Source: Gari tellinella
Lineage: Eukaryota > Mollusca > Bivalvia > Cardiida > Psammobiidae
Length of the DNA stretch: 64,000 bases
Direction: 5' to 3'
NCBI GenBank assembly: GCA_922989275.2
Contig: OV277872.1
Span: 27,110,119-27,174,118, forward strand
Shown here: positions 61,010 through 64,000 of the stretch, piece by piece
Numbering within the stretch: position 1 is the stretch's first letter
Layout of the letters: each line of letters begins with the position of its first letter
Made by a program: the position numbers and the translations under genes
The notes under the pieces: model-generated
Told to the model about the DNA's origin: nothing
Databases searched by the model: none
Seen by the model: the letters and a program-made list of their open reading frames with translations, nothing else

Positions 61010-61885
61010 CAGTATGATAAGGGTAAGAGAATGATATGTTAGTTTTAGTGCAATATTTAATGAATATTCTATGATAAGGGTAGGAGAATGATGTTTAGTT
61101 TTAGTGCAATATTTAGTGAATATTCTATGATAAGGGTAAGAGAATGATGTTTAGTTTTAGGGGAAATATTTAAGTTATAGTTAGAACATATTAAGTGAAA
61201 TCTTAATGGTTAAGAAGGGACGGAAGGAGCGTTAGCGAGTGACCCCCTTCTTAGCCATTAAGATTTCACTTAATATGTTCCAACTAACTTAGAATATAAC
61301 CTATAGTTTGATTGGCCGAGGATAGAACATTCCCACGTTTAATGTAAACAAACCTCGCTTATTCTGGTTGTGAAGTCGCCAAATATGGCAGTCTTTACAA
61401 ATAGTTGCAGAAACCACGCGACTTCGAAACACAACAAAATTCTTAATGATTAAGTGTCGTACTTAAAGGGGTGCGAAAGGCAGTTTGAATGGTTAAAATT
61501 TAGGTTATCTTCTAATGAATATTTTGTTATAAGGGTAAAGGAAATATGTGTTAGTTTTAGTGCAATATTTAATGAATATTTTATGATAAAGGTAAGAGAA
61601 TGATGTGTTAGTTAAAGTGCAATATTAAATGAATATTTTATTATAAGGGTAAGAGAATGGTGTGTTAGTTTTAGTGCAGTATTTGATGGTATTTTATGAT
61701 AAGGGTAAGAGAATGGTGTGTTAGTTTTAGTGCAATATTTAATGATATTTTATGATAAGGGTAAGAGAATGGTGTGTTAGTTTTAGTGCAATATTTAATG
61801 ATATTTTATGATAAGGGTAAGAGAATGGTGTGTTAGTTTAAGTGTAATATTTAATGAATATTCTATAATTAGGGTAAGAGAATGA
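61010..61885 (+). repeat. ~57-bp minisatellite split by an insertion
   Basis: Units (TATGATAAGGGTAAGAGAAT, then GTGTTAGTTTTAGTGCAATA, then TTTAATGAATATT) occur about 3 times at 61010-61165 and about 7 times at 61510-61885. The 61171-61500 insert begins with a foldback (61171-61292: TTAAGTGAAATCTTAATGG and mirror, tip GGAGCGTTAGCGAG). Confidence 0.85.
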
Positions 61886-62148
61886 TTTTGTTTAAGTATA
61901 CAATGTTTGAAGAGACTGAAAACTGGATATTGTATTTTCAACAATATGAGAAAAACGTAAAAAAGAGCAAATCTGTTACATTTTTGTGCGTGCATCGTTA
62001 AAGATATGACCGGTAAAAAAGTCAAGAAAAATGACTGAATCTTAGTTTTCCTATCTCTTTTTCTACTCCGGCCTGAGTAGATATGTTTTTTAAATTACTC
62101 TCTAAATAATGACATACAAAACAGACCGTCAATTAAGAAATTCCCTGT
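61886..62148. other. Spacer, no feature seen
   Basis: No repeat end or coding signal is recognised. Confidence 0.35.
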
Positions 62149-62235
62149 AGTCGAGTGGTATGAGCTTGGAACATGTTTTGGCCATCTTACTTTCCTTTCG
62201 TCGCAAAGATTCGAATCCCAAACGAGCTCATTAAA
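62149..62235 (+). mobile_element. tRNA-like SINE head
   Basis: A-box-like TAGTCGAGTGGTATGAGC and B-box GATTCGAATCC lie about 45 bases apart. Acceptor-stem pairing is not convincing, so it is read as SINE-derived. Confidence 0.5.
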
Positions 62236-62344
62236 GTTTTGAATGTATTTTTTAACATGTTCATCTGGTTTTCAGTCTACTTAATTAATTGAAGTTAAAA
62301 TGTTGTAGTATGGTGTATTATAATGTTATACTGTCGAAATAAGA

Positions 62345-62601
62345 TTACTCTGATCTGGCTCCAAACTGTTTGCAATGGAAAATAATAATTTGTGCATACT
62401 CGCATTTAATTTGGAAATAATAACGCCTTCTCGACTGCTCCAAATTATACAGTCATAAACATGTACCATAAATATATTTCTATGATCTAGCACATGTTCG
62501 CTTAAAGCAGGTTGAAAATAAAGCAGAATATTCTGCTTTACTTTCAACCTGCTTTAAGTGGTCACCTGTCTTCAAAACAAGGCTATGGTGTACAGGGTTA
62601 A
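62345..62601 (-). mobile_element. Family d fragment joined to a family b MITE half
   Basis: 62345-62440 is the right part of family d inverted (GATCTGGCTCCAAACTGTTT, TTAATTTGGAAATAATAACG). 62440-62601 is family b, ending in GGGTTAA, with a symmetrically shortened hairpin (GAAAATAAAGCAGAAT, then ATTCTGCTTTACTTTC). Confidence 0.75.
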
Positions 62602-62754
62602 ATTCCTAATAATTATTACAATTTAGTGAAGGTAATAGAGGGTTTAACTGTGGATAAACTAGTGCGTATATCGTGGTACAGCTGTATTTTATTTTTATTG
62701 AATGGAATTTTTGGATGGGTCCGTGTTTAAAGCCAGACCAGACGCAGGCTGTAC

Positions 62755-63125
62755 ATATATGTGTGTATGTGCGCGCGCGTGTGTGTGTGTATGAGAGAGA
62801 GAGATAGAAAGAGAGAGAGATGTAGATATGAGAGAGAAGAGCAGATACGTACACATGACAGAGAGAAAGAAAGACAGAGAAAAAAGATGAGAGTCATATA
62901 GACAGACAGGGATAGACAAACAGAAAGACAGATAGAGAGAAATCGTAAAGAGAGGGGTGTATTTTCGAGAGAAAGAGAGAGATGGGTCTTTTCGATATAT
63001 TTGTAAATATTAGATAACCCAGTTTAGGGCATTCATGCCTTAATATTTCAAAGAAGCGAGAGAGAGAGACTGAGAGAGAGAGACAGAGAGAGAGGGATAG
63101 AGACAGAGAGACACAGAGAGAGAGG
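62755..63125. repeat. GT- and GA-rich microsatellites
   Basis: A (GT)n tract with GCGCGC at 62758-62790 is followed by GAGA/GACA-rich blocks to about 62990 and again at 63055-63125. Confidence 0.85.
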
Positions 63126-63410
63126 TTTCTTCTGTTTATTTTTAAAACATTTTTAGCACTGTTCCCATTTATGCTATTTCAATGAACATTTCTTGTGCTG
63201 TTAGGAGATTTCATCATCACAGACAATATGTATTTCATATGAAAAAGCTAACAATGTATGCCTGGGGAGACACAGTTATTGGAAAGTCTCATCTGGGTTC
63301 ACCCTGTTTGTAATTGTCAATATTTTGGGTAACAAAACATAAATGGATTTTCACTTCTGCAATGTATAGTTTACATAACGGGTTAATTTCTATCAACCTT
63401 AAAAGTAGAC
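63126..63410. other. Spacer, no feature seen
   Basis: No coding signal or repeat end is recognised. Confidence 0.35.
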
Positions 63411-63547
63411 CAAAGGTTATAAAGCGTTTGACTAGGTTCTGAGGTCGTTCTCAAGCATTTGATTGCTCGGATTTGAGCAAAGGCTCAAATATGACCAATC
63501 AAATGCTTGAGTACGACTTCGAACTCAAACTCTTCATAACCTTTGAA
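63411..63547. repeat. Family k foldback
   Basis: Ends CAAAGGTTATAAAGCGTTTG and CTTCATAACCTTTG. The inner stem pairs CTCAAGCATTTGATTG with its mirror, and the tip is TTTGAGCAAAGGCTCAAA. Confidence 0.85.
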
Positions 63548-63608
63548 CATTATCAAACAGTGTAGACCGTGGTTAGACGCTGTAACATGTCGCGCCTCAT
63601 TAGGGTTA

Positions 63609-63854
63609 CAGTGGAGAATCTGTTATTCTTTCCCAATAAACGCGTTTACGCTAAAACTATTGTTTGCAGTGCAAACAGTTTGGAGCCAGATCAGACGCCG
63701 GGTAACCCGGCGTCTGATCAGGCTCCAAACTGTTTGCCACCAAGATAAACATGAAATATCAGAATTGTCCAAAAGTTGTTCTTTTCTACGTTTTAGTGCT
63801 TTGCGTTTGCGTACGTTTGCGTTTAAACGGGAAAGAATAACAGATTCTCCACTG
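63609..63854 (+). mobile_element. Family d MITE, complete and best preserved
   Basis: The ends CAGTGGAGAATCTGTTATTC and CAGATTCTCCACTG are flanked by TA. The hairpin at 63672-63739 is nearly perfect, with centre GACGCCGGGTAACCCGGCGTC. Inner words GTTTAAACGGGAAAGAATAA pair with TTATTCTTTCCC near the left end. Confidence 0.9.
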
Positions 63855-63895
63855 TAGGTTTTATGCTACAGTGTAGAAGACGTCATTCTTTCCCG

Positions 63896-64000
63896 TTTAA
63901 CCATTTTACCGCCATTGTTTTCGTGAGATGTTTACCCATTCACCGTTTCATTGTCGTCTGCTTTAATTTTTGTTACCTGCAATGCGTTTCAAAGATAAAA
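63896..64000 (+). mobile_element. Family a MITE, cut by the window end
   Basis: TTTAACCATTTTACCGCC, TTTCATTGTCGTCTGCTTTA and CCTGCAATGCGTTTCAAAG match the left half of family a. The hairpin would lie beyond the window. Confidence 0.75.

Noticed and set aside
1772..63739. GC-rich hairpins resembling bacterial terminators
   Set aside because: They lie inside inverted-repeat elements, lack a following U-run in a consistent direction, and the surroundings are intron-bearing animal DNA.
1745..63857. Many short open frames giving peptides like SNSLDPDQTPRYAA or DPNCLQ
   Set aside because: They are translations of the MITE core hairpin on one strand or the other. They recur with each copy and have no start, splice or domain context.

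Overview
The window is animal nuclear DNA, most probably from a bivalve mollusc. Coding sequence is sparse and split by long introns with good GT/AG sites. The two genes found are of kinds that are expanded in bivalves: an intronless B-box/coiled-coil/beta-propeller protein and a secreted PAN-sushi-F5/8C protein. Nearly everything else is short inverted-repeat transposons, foldbacks and tandem arrays. Nothing looks bacterial or viral. The species cannot be fixed from the sequence alone.

Layout. 1-7.0 kb: microsatellites and many miniature inverted-repeat elements (MITEs). 7.1-8.8 kb, minus strand: an intact single-exon gene for a B-box protein of 568 aa. 8.9-22.9 kb: MITEs and tandem arrays. 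23.06-57.13 kb, plus strand: one 34-kb gene that I assembled from exons: signal peptide + PAN (23055-23376), a frameshifted sushi exon (35388-35568), three intact sushi exons (39276-39455, 40222-40401, 43710-43901), and an F5/8C (discoidin) domain in three exons (47141-47307, 53684-53812, 56984-57127). All phases agree. Omitting the broken exon, the CDS is 1314 nt (437 aa). Its introns hold a decayed LINE, a SINE, a miniature LTR element, a 2.1-kb DNA element and dozens of MITEs. 57.1-64 kb: more MITEs and a 57-bp minisatellite.

MITE families (labels used below). a: TTAA-flanked, ends CCCTTTCACT, core hairpin arm AAACAGTTTGGATCCTGATC. b: TTAA-flanked, ends CCCATTACCCCAT, core arm GCAGGTTGAAAGTAAAGCAG. 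c: TTAA-flanked, core arm AACAGTGAAGACCCTGATCA. d: TA-flanked, ends CAGTGGAGAA. e: ends GGGCCCGTTTCATAAAACTT. f: TA-flanked, ends CAGTGCTCCCTC. g: TA-flanked, ends CAGTCGAACTTCGATATCTC. h: TA-flanked, ends CAGTGAAACCCCTCTAAACC. i: TA-flanked, ends CAGTAAAACCTCTCTATTAC. j: ends GGGCCCGTTTTACTAAAC. k: foldback, ends AAGGTTATAAAG. l: a-like core in a different frame. m: ends CAGTGAAGCTCACTTATAAC. n: ends CAGGGCTGCCAT. o: ends TTAAAGCGACTCGCAACC.

The most unusual signals are: (1) the same type of central hairpin (CAAACAG ... GATCAGA and its mirror) sits inside at least six MITE families with unrelated ends, and its two arms change together from copy to copy; (2) a minisatellite before the last exon of the PAN-sushi-F5/8C gene is built from copies of that exon's own 3' splice site and first codons, each followed by an in-frame stop; (3) a ~398-bp miniature LTR retrotransposon carries a tRNA-Thr-like sequence in each LTR; (4) a 2.1-kb inverted-repeat element is inserted in one of those LTRs with a clean CCGG target duplication; (5) three sushi exons are almost identical while their introns are not.
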